Source of the DNA: Caulobacter sp.
GTDB taxonomy: Bacteria > Pseudomonadota > Alphaproteobacteria > Caulobacterales > Caulobacteraceae
Reading direction: 5' to 3'
DNA length: 64,000 nucleotides
Assembly (NCBI GenBank): GCA_030680355.1
Contig: JAUXVF010000018.1
Coordinates: 50,832 to 114,831, forward strand
A program made the position numbers and the translations under genes. Numbering within the stretch: position 1 is the stretch's first letter; each line of letters opens with the position of its first letter. Below, piece by piece: positions 43,136-51,533 of this stretch. The notes under the pieces are model-generated. The model searched no databases. It saw nothing but the letters and a program-made list of their open reading frames with translations, and had not been told where the DNA came from.

Positions 43136-43303
43136 ATGAGCATTTCTCCCGTCGGCGCGCCGCCGCCGATCCGCACACCCGAAGCCGCCGAGCCCGCGGG
43201 GCCTGATCGTGTGAACGACCACGATGGCGATGACGCCGCAACGGTCGCGCCGCGCCAGACGCCGCCGAAGGGCCAGGGCACGGTTGTCGACAGGACGGCC
43301 TGA
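43136..43303 (+). CDS. Hypothetical small protein
   Basis: MSISPVGAPPPIRTPEAAEPAGPDRVNDHDGDDAATVAPRQTPPKGQGTVVDRTA; low-complexity, weak support. Confidence 0.45.
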   Translation: MSISPVGAPPPIRTPEAAEPAGPDRVNDHDGDDAATVAPRQTPPKGQGTVVDRTA

Positions 43304-43312
43304 TCCGGGACC

Positions 43313-44164
43313 CTAGCCGAGCGTCGTCTTGCCGTTCTTGACGACGGTGACGCCCCGGTCCTTCACCCGCGCCTCGAAGGAGACCACGTCGCCGTCTTTC
43401 CACAGATCGACGGTGATCGTCTCGCCCGGGAAGACGGGGCTGGAGAACCGCACCTGGTGGCTCTTGATCCGCGCCGGGTCGAAGTCGGCGTAGGCCTGAA
43501 GCACCGCCCGGCAGGTGATCCCGTAGGTGCAGAGGCCGTGCAGGATGGGCCGCGGAAAGCCGGCGGCCTTGGCGAACTTCGGATCGGCATGCAGCGGATT
43601 GCGATCACCGCTCAGCCGGTAGATCAGCGCCTGGTCGGGACGGGTGGCGAAATCCAGCGACAGGTCGGGCGCCCGGGCCGGGACCGCGTGCGGCTCGGGG
43701 GCTCCGTCCGAGGGGCCGCCGAAATTGCCGTCGCCGCGGGCGAAGGTCGAACCGGTCAGGGTGGCGATGGCTTCGCCTGACCGGGCGTCCTTCAGCGTTG
43801 TCTCGACATAGATCACCGCGCCCTTGTCGCCCTTGTCGTAGACGCCGAGGATTCGACCCTCGGCGGTGATCTCGGCTTCGGACGGGAACGGCTTGTGGAA
43901 CTCGACCTTCTGCTCGCCATGAACGACCAGCAGAAAGTTGATGCCCATCTTGCCGAGGCTGGGCCCCGCGCCCCAGGCCACGGTCGTGGCCATGGTCGGC
44001 ACCGCCTTGAGGCCGCTCTCATAAACGAAGGGAAGTTCCTGTTCGTTCATGGGGTCGGCGCCCATGCCGACGCCCAGGGCGTAGAGCATGGTTTCGCGGT
44101 CCGTCCAGGCGAAGGGCTGGGGCTCGCTGGTGATCGTCAGAATCTCGGGGTAGGCGATAGGCAT
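43313..44164 (-). CDS. MaoC-family 2-enoyl-CoA hydratase
   Basis: DQALIYRLSGDRNPLHADPKFAKAAGFPRPILHGLCTYGITCRAVL. Confidence 0.94.
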   Translation of the reverse strand: MPIAYPEILTITSEPQPFAWTDRETMLYALGVGMGADPMNEQELPFVYESGLKAVPTMATTVAWGAGPSLGKMGINFLLVVHGEQKVEFHKPFPSEAEITAEGRILGVYDKGDKGAVIYVETTLKDARSGEAIATLTGSTFARGDGNFGGPSDGAPEPHAVPARAPDLSLDFATRPDQALIYRLSGDRNPLHADPKFAKAAGFPRPILHGLCTYGITCRAVLQAYADFDPARIKSHQVRFSSPVFPGETITVDLWKDGDVVSFEARVKDRGVTVVKNGKTTLG

Positions 44165-44323
44165 GGACGTCTCCCGGTGTTTTCTTCTTGCGGTGATTGA
44201 AGCGCGTTGACCCTAGGGACCGCAAGACGGGAGCTCGCATTGCCGGGGTGTTCCTGATCGGCTAGAAGCGCCGGCTTGACCTTCATCGCGGCTGAAACCG
44301 CCCGCAGCTTAAACGAGTCTCGA

Positions 44324-45112
44324 ATGGAACCGACCCAAGCCGATCCCGTCAGCGGCAGCCTCCTGTTTTACACGACTCCCGAGCCCCTGAGCCGCGAAGG
44401 CCACGGCGGCCTGGGCGTGCGTCGGCTGGACAAGCCTTTCCACTTCGCCGCGCCCGGCCATGTCGTGCCGCTGACCGTCGCCGAGTTCAATTTCGCCGCG
44501 ACCAGCTATCCGATCATCTTCGCCGGTCCCGAGCACATGCCGCTGGCGGTCACGGGCATCAACCCCGGCCAGAACCTGTTCGTCAACGAAGACGGCAGCT
44601 ACGTCGTCGGCGCCTATGTGCCGGCCTACGTCCGCCGCTATCCCTTCGTGCTGGCGACCGACGACGCCCAGGAGCGCATGGTCGTCTGCATCGAGCGCGG
44701 CGCCGACATCTTCGCCGACAAGAAGGACGCCGATACGCCCCTGTTCGACGAAAAGGGCGAGCCGTCGGAATACACCGTGGGCGCCATCAAGTTCTGCGAG
44801 GACTTCGAGACCGAACGTCGCCGGACCGAATCCTTCGCCAAGCTGCTCGGCGACCTGGACCTGTTTGAACAGCGCGACGCCACGTTCAACTTCCCCAACC
44901 AGGACGGCACGTCCCAGGCGGTGAAACTGGCCGACTACTTCGCCGTGTCGGAAGAGAAGCTCGCCGCCCTGCCGGCCGAGAAGCTCGCCGAACTGCGCGA
45001 CAGCGGCGCGCTGGAAAAAATCTACAACCACCTGACCTCGCTGGTCGGCTGGGACCGTCTGGTCGCCATCGCCAGCGACACCGCCGCCCGCAAGGCCGGC
45101 GTCGCCAAGTAA
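44324..45112 (+). CDS. SapC family protein
   Basis: HVVPLTVAEFNFAATSYPIIF, LFVNEDGSYVVGAYVPAYVRRYPFVLA. Confidence 0.9.
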   Translation: MEPTQADPVSGSLLFYTTPEPLSREGHGGLGVRRLDKPFHFAAPGHVVPLTVAEFNFAATSYPIIFAGPEHMPLAVTGINPGQNLFVNEDGSYVVGAYVPAYVRRYPFVLATDDAQERMVVCIERGADIFADKKDADTPLFDEKGEPSEYTVGAIKFCEDFETERRRTESFAKLLGDLDLFEQRDATFNFPNQDGTSQAVKLADYFAVSEEKLAALPAEKLAELRDSGALEKIYNHLTSLVGWDRLVAIASDTAARKAGVAK

Positions 45113-45126
45113 TATCCGCGCCCGGT

Positions 45127-45519
45127 TTACCGGGCGAAGATGCTGCGGGTCAGACAGGAAAAGACGAGGCGCCCGGCCTCGTCGAGCAGATCATGCTGGG
45201 CGATGACGATACCCTTGTCATCGCCCACCGGGTCCTTCCCCATCACCGTCATCCGTCCACGCAGCAGTTCGCCCGCGGGCGGATTTCGAGCCCAGCGCAG
45301 GGCGTCGACGCCCAGACGCTTGGTCTGGGGCCAGTCCGCCGAGGCGTGCGCCTCCAGGCGGGACCAGAGAGCGAAGATCATCGCGTCAGGCGCGCCGTCG
45401 TCGGTCTCCCAACCCGGTGCGAAGGCGCGTGCGAAGGTCTCCAGGGCCTGGGGGTCCACCGCCACCACGCCCAGGGTCACGACCTGACCGATCAGGATGT
45501 CGTCGAAACGTGCGGGCAT
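45127..45519 (-). CDS. MaoC-like hotdog-fold dehydratase
   Basis: RFDDILIGQVVTLGVVAVDPQALETFARAFAP, WARNPPAGELLRGRMTVMGK. Confidence 0.85.
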   Translation of the reverse strand: MPARFDDILIGQVVTLGVVAVDPQALETFARAFAPGWETDDGAPDAMIFALWSRLEAHASADWPQTKRLGVDALRWARNPPAGELLRGRMTVMGKDPVGDDKGIVIAQHDLLDEAGRLVFSCLTRSIFAR

Positions 45520-45523
45520 GCGC

Positions 45524-46540
45524 TCAAGGCTCCGGCGATATACGGACGAGCAGCTTGCCGTCATGGTCGCCGGTGAACAGCCGCTTGACCGCCTCGGCGG
45601 CGTTTTCGAGCCCCTCGACGACATGGGCCTTCCACTTGATCTTGCCCTCGAGCACCCAGGGGGCCAGTTCGGCCATGCCTTCGGCCGCGCGGGGCAGGTA
45701 GTCGATGACGATGAAGCCCTTGATCAGGATCCGCCGCATCAGCACCCGGGCGAAGTCGCTGGGGCCGGGCACGGGCTCGGTGCTGTTGTAGCTGCTGATC
45801 ATGCCGCACAGGGGCATGCGGCTGAAGTTGTTCATGCGGGCGATCACCGCATCCATGATCTCGCCGCCGACATTCTCGAAATTGACGTCGATTCCGCGCG
45901 GGCAATGCCGGTCGAGGGCCGCGCCGACGTCCTCGTTCTTGTAGTCGATGGCGGCGTCGAACCCGAGGTCGCCGGTCAGCCAGGCGCATTTGGCGGGTCC
46001 GCCGGCGATGCCGACGACGCGGGCGCCCTTGAGCTTGGCGATCTGGCCGGCGATCGAACCCACCGCTCCGGCCGCGGCCGAGATCACCACCGTCTCGCCC
46101 GGCTGCGGGCGGCCGATATCGGTCATGCCGAAAAAGGCCGTCAGGCCGGTCGCGCCCAGCACGCTCATATAGGCCGTCAGCGGCACGCCGGGCAGGGTCG
46201 GGACCGGATTGGCCATGGCCTCATGGACGATGGAATAGGTCTGCCAGCCCGACAGGCCGGCGTTGACCACCTGGCCTTCCTTGATGCGGTCAGAGCGGCT
46301 GGCCTCGACCACGCCGATGGTGCCGCCGCGCATGACGTCGCCGACCTCGACCGGCGGCAGATACTGGTCCTGGTCGCTCATCCAGATGCGGTTGGTCGGG
46401 TCCAGCGACAGATAGACGTTGCGGACCAGCACCTCGCCCGGCTCGAGCGGGCGTAGGGGCGCGTCGACAAAAGCCAGGTCGCCCGGGGCGATATCGCCCA
46501 CCGGCCGCTTCTTCAGAACCCACTGGCGATTGCCCGGCAT
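45524..46540 (-). CDS. NADP-dependent MDR-family oxidoreductase
   Basis: ETVVISAAAGAVGSIAGQIAKLKGARVVGIAGGPAKC, LSLDPTNRIWMSDQDQYLPPVEVGDVM. Confidence 0.95.
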   Translation of the reverse strand: MPGNRQWVLKKRPVGDIAPGDLAFVDAPLRPLEPGEVLVRNVYLSLDPTNRIWMSDQDQYLPPVEVGDVMRGGTIGVVEASRSDRIKEGQVVNAGLSGWQTYSIVHEAMANPVPTLPGVPLTAYMSVLGATGLTAFFGMTDIGRPQPGETVVISAAAGAVGSIAGQIAKLKGARVVGIAGGPAKCAWLTGDLGFDAAIDYKNEDVGAALDRHCPRGIDVNFENVGGEIMDAVIARMNNFSRMPLCGMISSYNSTEPVPGPSDFARVLMRRILIKGFIVIDYLPRAAEGMAELAPWVLEGKIKWKAHVVEGLENAAEAVKRLFTGDHDGKLLVRISPEP

Positions 46541-46623
46541 GACATTCCTCCCTGCACTGGCGGTGATCATGGCGGGCGAGCCGCCATTGTCGAGGGGGCT
46601 TGGCGCGCCATATAGCTGTGGGC

Positions 46624-48723
46624 ATGCGACTGACCCCGTTTCTCGCCCTGATCGCCGGCGCCTTGCTGCTGACAGCCCCCGCCCGCGCCGCGCCGGTCGA
46701 CACCGGCCATATCCAGGCCGAGCTGGTCGCCCAGGAGGCCGCGATCCCGGGCGGCACGGTCTACGTCGCCCTGCGTCAGAACATCGATGACGGTTGGCAC
46801 ACCTACTGGCGAAACCCGGGCGATTCCGGCCTGCCGACGACCATCGACTGGACCCTGCCCGCCGGCTGGACGGCCGGTGAGATCGTCTGGCCGGCGCCGA
46901 CGCGTTTGCCGGTCGGTCCGCTGCTCAACTACGGCTACACCGGCGATGTCTTGCTGCCGGTTGCCCTGGCGGTTCCGGCCTCGGCGCGGCCGGGTGAGTC
47001 GGTCCGGCTTGAGGCGGACGTGGTTTTCCTGGTCTGCAAGGAAACCTGTGTCCCCGAGGAGGCGCACCTCAGCCTGACGCTGCCGGTCGTGGCGGGACCG
47101 CCGCGGCTGGACCCCGTCTGGGGTCCGCGCATCGCCGCGACGCTCGCCGCGGCGCCCAAACCCGCGGGGCTGACCGCCGCCTTCCAGACCGCCGGATCGC
47201 GCCTGACCCTGGCGGTCACCGGGTCGCCGCTGGCGGGCGCGGATGTCGCCGACGCCTATTTCTTTCCGTTCAGCGGGACGGTGATTGAACACGCCGGGCC
47301 CCAGGGCATCGAGCGTGGCCCCGAGGGCCTGACCCTGACCCTACCGGCCGGTTACGACTTCACCGAGGGCCAGGCGCCGGCGGCGCTCGAGGGCGTTCTG
47401 GTGCTGCACGACCGGGCTTTCGAGATCAGCGCGGTCGCGGGACCGCCGCCGCCCGGCGCCGCGGGCCTGGGTCCGCCACCGGCGGCCGGCGGCGGCGCGG
47501 GTCTGGCGGCGGCGCTGTTGTTCGCCCTGCTCGGCGGCCTCATCCTCAACCTAATGCCCTGCGTGTTTCCGGTGCTGTCGATGAAGGCGGCGGCCCTGGC
47601 CGGTCATGCCCATGAACAGAAGGCCGCACGAGCCCAGGGCCTGGCCTATCTGGCCGGGGTGCTGGCCACCTTCCTCGCGCTCGCCGGGGTGCTGATCGCG
47701 CTCAAGGCGGCGGGCGCGGCGATCGGCTGGGGCTTTCAGCTACAGTCGCCCGCCGTGGTCGCCGGTCTGGCGGCGGTCATGCTGCTGGTGGCGTTGAATC
47801 TGTCGGGCGTGTTCGAGGCGGGCTCTCCTTTGCAGGCGGCCGGCGGCGGTCTGGCGTCACGGCGAGGCCTGGCCGGCAGCTTCCTGACCGGCGTGCTGGC
47901 CGTCACCGTCGCCGCGCCCTGCACGGCGCCCTTCATGGCCACGGCCATGGGCTACGCCTTCACCCAGAGCGCGGCGGTGACCCTGCTGGTCTTCGCGGCC
48001 CTCGGGCTGGGGCTGGCCGCGCCGTTCGTGGTTCTGTCGTTCGCGCCCGCCCTGCTACGGCGGATGCCGAAGCCGGGACCCTGGATGGCGACCCTGCGCC
48101 ACCTGCTCGCCTTTCCAATGTACGCAGCGGTGGCCTGGCTGGTCTGGGTGCTGGCCCAACAGACCGGGCCGGTAGGTCTGGCCTTCGGGCTGGCCGCCGG
48201 GCTGCTGACCGCCTTCGCCGCCTGGCTGTATGGCCTGGCCCAGCGCCGACGTCCCGCGCCGGTCGTCAGCGTCCTGTCGGCCCTGTCCCTGCTGGCCGCT
48301 GTCGGTCTGATCGCCGCGCTGGCCCTGGAGCGAGACACGCCGACGGCCGCCGCGGAAAACGCCGCCGCCGCGCTGCCGTCGGAGCCCTGGTCGCCGGCCC
48401 GACTGGCCGCTCTGCGCGCCGAGGGCAGGCCGGTGCTGGTCAATTTCACCGCCGCCTGGTGCGTGACCTGTCAGGTCAATGATCGTCTGGCCTTGTCGAC
48501 GACGACCGTGGCCGAGGCGGTCCGGCGCAACAACGCGATCTATCTGGTGGCCGACTGGACCAATCGCGACGCGGCCATCGCCGCGGCCCTGGCCGAGCAT
48601 GGCCGGGTGGGGGTGCCGCTATATCTGGTCTATGGCGTCGATGGCGGGGGGGCGGTGGCGCTGCCGCAGCTGCTGACGGCGGGCATGGTCGCCGGAGCGC
48701 TGGACGAGGCCGGCGGGCGCTAG
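46624..48723 (+). CDS. DsbD/ScsB-like protein-disulfide reductase
   Basis: N-terminal DsbD domain, LMPCVFPVLSMKAAAL, APCTAPFMATAMGYA, C-terminal FTAAWCVTCQVND. Confidence 0.93.
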   Translation: MRLTPFLALIAGALLLTAPARAAPVDTGHIQAELVAQEAAIPGGTVYVALRQNIDDGWHTYWRNPGDSGLPTTIDWTLPAGWTAGEIVWPAPTRLPVGPLLNYGYTGDVLLPVALAVPASARPGESVRLEADVVFLVCKETCVPEEAHLSLTLPVVAGPPRLDPVWGPRIAATLAAAPKPAGLTAAFQTAGSRLTLAVTGSPLAGADVADAYFFPFSGTVIEHAGPQGIERGPEGLTLTLPAGYDFTEGQAPAALEGVLVLHDRAFEISAVAGPPPPGAAGLGPPPAAGGGAGLAAALLFALLGGLILNLMPCVFPVLSMKAAALAGHAHEQKAARAQGLAYLAGVLATFLALAGVLIALKAAGAAIGWGFQLQSPAVVAGLAAVMLLVALNLSGVFEAGSPLQAAGGGLASRRGLAGSFLTGVLAVTVAAPCTAPFMATAMGYAFTQSAAVTLLVFAALGLGLAAPFVVLSFAPALLRRMPKPGPWMATLRHLLAFPMYAAVAWLVWVLAQQTGPVGLAFGLAAGLLTAFAAWLYGLAQRRRPAPVVSVLSALSLLAAVGLIAALALERDTPTAAAENAAAALPSEPWSPARLAALRAEGRPVLVNFTAAWCVTCQVNDRLALSTTTVAEAVRRNNAIYLVADWTNRDAAIAAALAEHGRVGVPLYLVYGVDGGGAVALPQLLTAGMVAGALDEAGGR

Positions 48724-49184
48724 GTCCCCGAGGTCGTCTTGGCCGGGGTGGTGATGACCTCGACATTGTCGCGCAGCAGCCAGAACATCTCCTTCAGGGC
48801 CATGTCCCGGGCGCGCTGGTCGGCGGCCGTCTCGACCTCCTTGAGCCGCACCGGCAGGTCCTGGGAAATGCCGCGCAGGATGCATTTCAGATCGCCGTCC
48901 GTACCGCGTTTGGCCAGCAGCAGGTGAGCCTGCATGTCGAGGGCGGAGAGTTCGCCGATCTGGCGGCTGAAGACGTCGAAGCCGGGCAGGGCGCCGTCCT
49001 GGCCCTTCCAGCCGTCGACCTGGCCTTTGAGAGCGTCGGCGCGTTTGACGATGTCCATAAACAGCGGCTCGCCAGCCACCGGCGCGGGGGCGGCCACGGC
49101 CACGGCCGGCGCGGCGGCGACGGCGGTCGGCGAGGCCGAGGCCATCCAGAGCATGGCGGAAAAGGCTATCGCGTCGCAGGACAT
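48720..49184 (-). CDS. Hypothetical secreted protein
   Basis: 154 aa with signal-like N-terminus, ends 4 bp overlapping dsbD stop. Confidence 0.65.
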   Translation of the reverse strand: MSCDAIAFSAMLWMASASPTAVAAAPAVAVAAPAPVAGEPLFMDIVKRADALKGQVDGWKGQDGALPGFDVFSRQIGELSALDMQAHLLLAKRGTDGDLKCILRGISQDLPVRLKEVETAADQRARDMALKEMFWLLRDNVEVITTPAKTTSGT

Positions 49185-49261
49185 CGGCGTCCCTCCGTGC
49201 AGGGGTGTTCGCCCTCTGATAACCCGGACATGGTAAACGGCGCCTTGCCATTGGAGATCGC

Positions 49262-50824
49262 ATGACCCAGCCCGCCGCCGCCTGGACCGCTCTTGAAGCC
49301 GCCGCCCGCAAGGATGGCGCGACGCGAATCGTCGATCATTTCAAGGCCGAGCCGGACCGGCTGGAGCGGCTGGTGGTGGACGCCTGCGGCCTGCGGCTGG
49401 ACCTGTCCAAACAACCTTGGAGCCGCGCTGGACTGGCCGCGGCCCTGGCCCTGGCCGGCGCCGCCGGCGTCGAGGCGGCGCGGGAGCGGATGTTCAGCGG
49501 TCAGGCGATCAATGTCACCGAAGGGCGCGCGGTCCTGCATATGGCGCTGCGCGCGCCGGACGGGGCCGCCTTCCACGCCGAGGGGCGACCGGTGTCCCGC
49601 GGGGTCGAGACGGTCCGCGCCCGCATCTACGCCTTCGCCGAAGCCGTCCGCTCGGGCGAGATCCGCGGCGCCACGGGCAAGGCCTTCCGGACCATCGTTC
49701 ATATCGGCATCGGCGGTTCCGACCTGGGGCCGCGTCTGGTCTGGCGGGCCCTGAAGCCGCTCGAGCCGGCCATCGACCTGCGTTTCGTGGGCAATGTCGA
49801 CCCCGCCGACGTGGCCCAGGCCCTGGCCGGTCTGGACCCCGAAACCACGCTGGTGGTGGCGGTCTCCAAGACCTTCACCACCCAGGAGACCATGGCCAAC
49901 GCCTTCGCCGCCCGGACCTGGCTGCGCGAGGCCCTGGGGCCGAAGGCGGACGGCCATCTGGCGGCGGCCTCGACCAACCTGCCGGCCTGCGCCGCCTTCG
50001 GCATCGCGGCTGACCGGGTGTTCGGTTTCGAGGACTGGGTCGGCGGCCGCTATTCGGTGATGTCGGCGGTGGGGCTGTCCTGCGCCATCGCCCTGGGCCG
50101 GGTCGCCTTCGAGGATCTGCTGGCCGGGGCCGCGGCGATGGACGACCACTTCCGCGCCGCGCCGCTTGCGACCAACGCCCCGGTGATGCTGGCCCTGGCC
50201 CATGTCTTCAACCGCAACGGCCTTGGCCGGCCCATGCGTGTCGTCGAGCCCTATGCCGAGCGGCTGGGCCTGCTGGCCAACTATCTGCAGCAGCTGGAGA
50301 TGGAGTCCAACGGCAAGCGGGTGACCCTGGGCGGCGAACCCGTCGGCCGGGCCACCGCCGCCGCCGTGTTCGGCAACGCCGGCACCAACGACCAGCACGC
50401 CTTCTTCCAGATGCTGCATCAGGGCGCCGACATCATCCCGGTGGACTTCGTCGCCGTGGCCCGGTCCGCCGAGGGGCCGCCGCGGCAACAGACCATCCTG
50501 CTGGCCAACGCCATCGCCCAGGCCGAGGCCCTGATGACCGGCAAGGCCAACGCCGCCGAGCCGCATCGCGACTTCCCCGGCGACCGGCCGTCCAGCTTCA
50601 TCCTGATGGACCAGCTGACGCCGCACGCCCTGGGCGCCCTGATCGCCCTCTATGAGCACAAGGTCTTCGTCGAGGGCGTGCTGTGGGACATCGACAGTTT
50701 CGACCAGTGGGGCGTGGAGCTGGGCAAGTCCCTGGCCGGCAAGGTGCTGGCCGAGCTGGAAGGCGGCGAGCCGGACGCGCATGATCCGTCGACCGCCGCG
50801 CTGATCCGGCGCCTGCGCGAGTAG
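49262..50824 (+). CDS. pgi: Glucose-6-phosphate isomerase
   Basis: HIGIGGSDLGPRLVW, FTTQETMANA, GGRYSVMSAVGLS, MESNGKRV, GTNDQHAFFQMLHQG. Confidence 0.97.
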   Translation: MTQPAAAWTALEAAARKDGATRIVDHFKAEPDRLERLVVDACGLRLDLSKQPWSRAGLAAALALAGAAGVEAARERMFSGQAINVTEGRAVLHMALRAPDGAAFHAEGRPVSRGVETVRARIYAFAEAVRSGEIRGATGKAFRTIVHIGIGGSDLGPRLVWRALKPLEPAIDLRFVGNVDPADVAQALAGLDPETTLVVAVSKTFTTQETMANAFAARTWLREALGPKADGHLAAASTNLPACAAFGIAADRVFGFEDWVGGRYSVMSAVGLSCAIALGRVAFEDLLAGAAAMDDHFRAAPLATNAPVMLALAHVFNRNGLGRPMRVVEPYAERLGLLANYLQQLEMESNGKRVTLGGEPVGRATAAAVFGNAGTNDQHAFFQMLHQGADIIPVDFVAVARSAEGPPRQQTILLANAIAQAEALMTGKANAAEPHRDFPGDRPSSFILMDQLTPHALGALIALYEHKVFVEGVLWDIDSFDQWGVELGKSLAGKVLAELEGGEPDAHDPSTAALIRRLRE

Positions 50825-50834
50825 GTCTCCAACC

Positions 50835-51263
50835 ATGGCCGGGCGCGATGAGAAATCCAGGCGGATGGAACTGCGACGCGCCAGCGGGACGCGCCTATCG
50901 CCCGAACCGCCCCCGCTGACCCTGGTGCGAAGCCCGGCCTACCGGGCGGCTCATGCCTGTTTCGGCTGCCGGCTTTCCTTCAAGCTGATTTGTGATCCGA
51001 CCCTGGAGCCGGACGTGGAGCATCGCTGTCCGGGATGCGGGGGCGCGTTGCACCGCATGGGGCGCAACTTCGCCGCGCCGAAGAAGACCAACCGCGATCA
51101 ATGGCGCAAGGTTGAGATCCTCTGGAAGGCGGGTTTCCGCTTCGACAGCTTCCGCAGTTTTCCCGACGCCGAGCCGCTGCCCGCCACCCTCGGCGAGGTT
51201 GAGGACTTCGTGCGCCGAAATCCCGATCATCCGTTGCGCAAGGGCGTTCCTCGCGGCGGATAG
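50835..51263 (+). CDS. Hypothetical zinc-ribbon protein
   Basis: CFGC...CPGCGG paired cysteines, LEPDVEHRCPGCGGALHRMGRNFAAPKKTNRDQWRKVE. Confidence 0.75.
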   Translation: MAGRDEKSRRMELRRASGTRLSPEPPPLTLVRSPAYRAAHACFGCRLSFKLICDPTLEPDVEHRCPGCGGALHRMGRNFAAPKKTNRDQWRKVEILWKAGFRFDSFRSFPDAEPLPATLGEVEDFVRRNPDHPLRKGVPRGG

Positions 51264-51330
51264 GCGGGTGCGCGTGATCCGTCGACGATGGCGCTGATCG
51301 CGCTCCGGCCGCGATGAGAGTGTGGGTGGG

Positions 51331-51359
51331 ATGACAGTGAGGGATTGCTTCGCTATAGA
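51331..51359 (+). promoter_or_regulatory. Putative sigma70-type promoter for the his leader / hisSZG
   Basis: ATGACA (51331-51336), 17-bp spacer, TATAGA (51354-51359). Confidence 0.5.
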
Positions 51360-51368
51360 CCCGCCCCG

Positions 51369-51443
51369 ATGACCCGCGCCGCGCACCACCATCATGCCCA
51401 CCACGCCATCCCTCGCGGGACGGAACGGGTAAGCGCGGCCTGA
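51369..51443 (+). CDS. Putative histidine-rich attenuation leader peptide (HisL-like)
   Basis: ATG...TGA encoding MTRAAHHHHAHHAIPRGTERVSAA, six His codons in seven residues, immediately upstream of hisS-hisZ-hisG. Confidence 0.75.
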   Translation: MTRAAHHHHAHHAIPRGTERVSAA

Positions 51444-51505
51444 GGCCAGCGCACTGCCCCTCCGGCCCCGCCCGACGCGGATGGGGCTGAAGACAGCTCC
51501 ATCCG
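51430..51505 (+). promoter_or_regulatory. Putative attenuator with alternative hairpins
   Basis: Hairpin GCGCGGCC-tga-GGCCaGCGC; hairpin CGGATGGGGCT (51478-51488)/AGCTCCATCCG (51495-51505); alternative pairing GCCCCTCC with GGAtGGGGC. Confidence 0.5.
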
Positions 51506-51533
51506 GCCTGACTGACCCGATGAGAGTTTTCCG

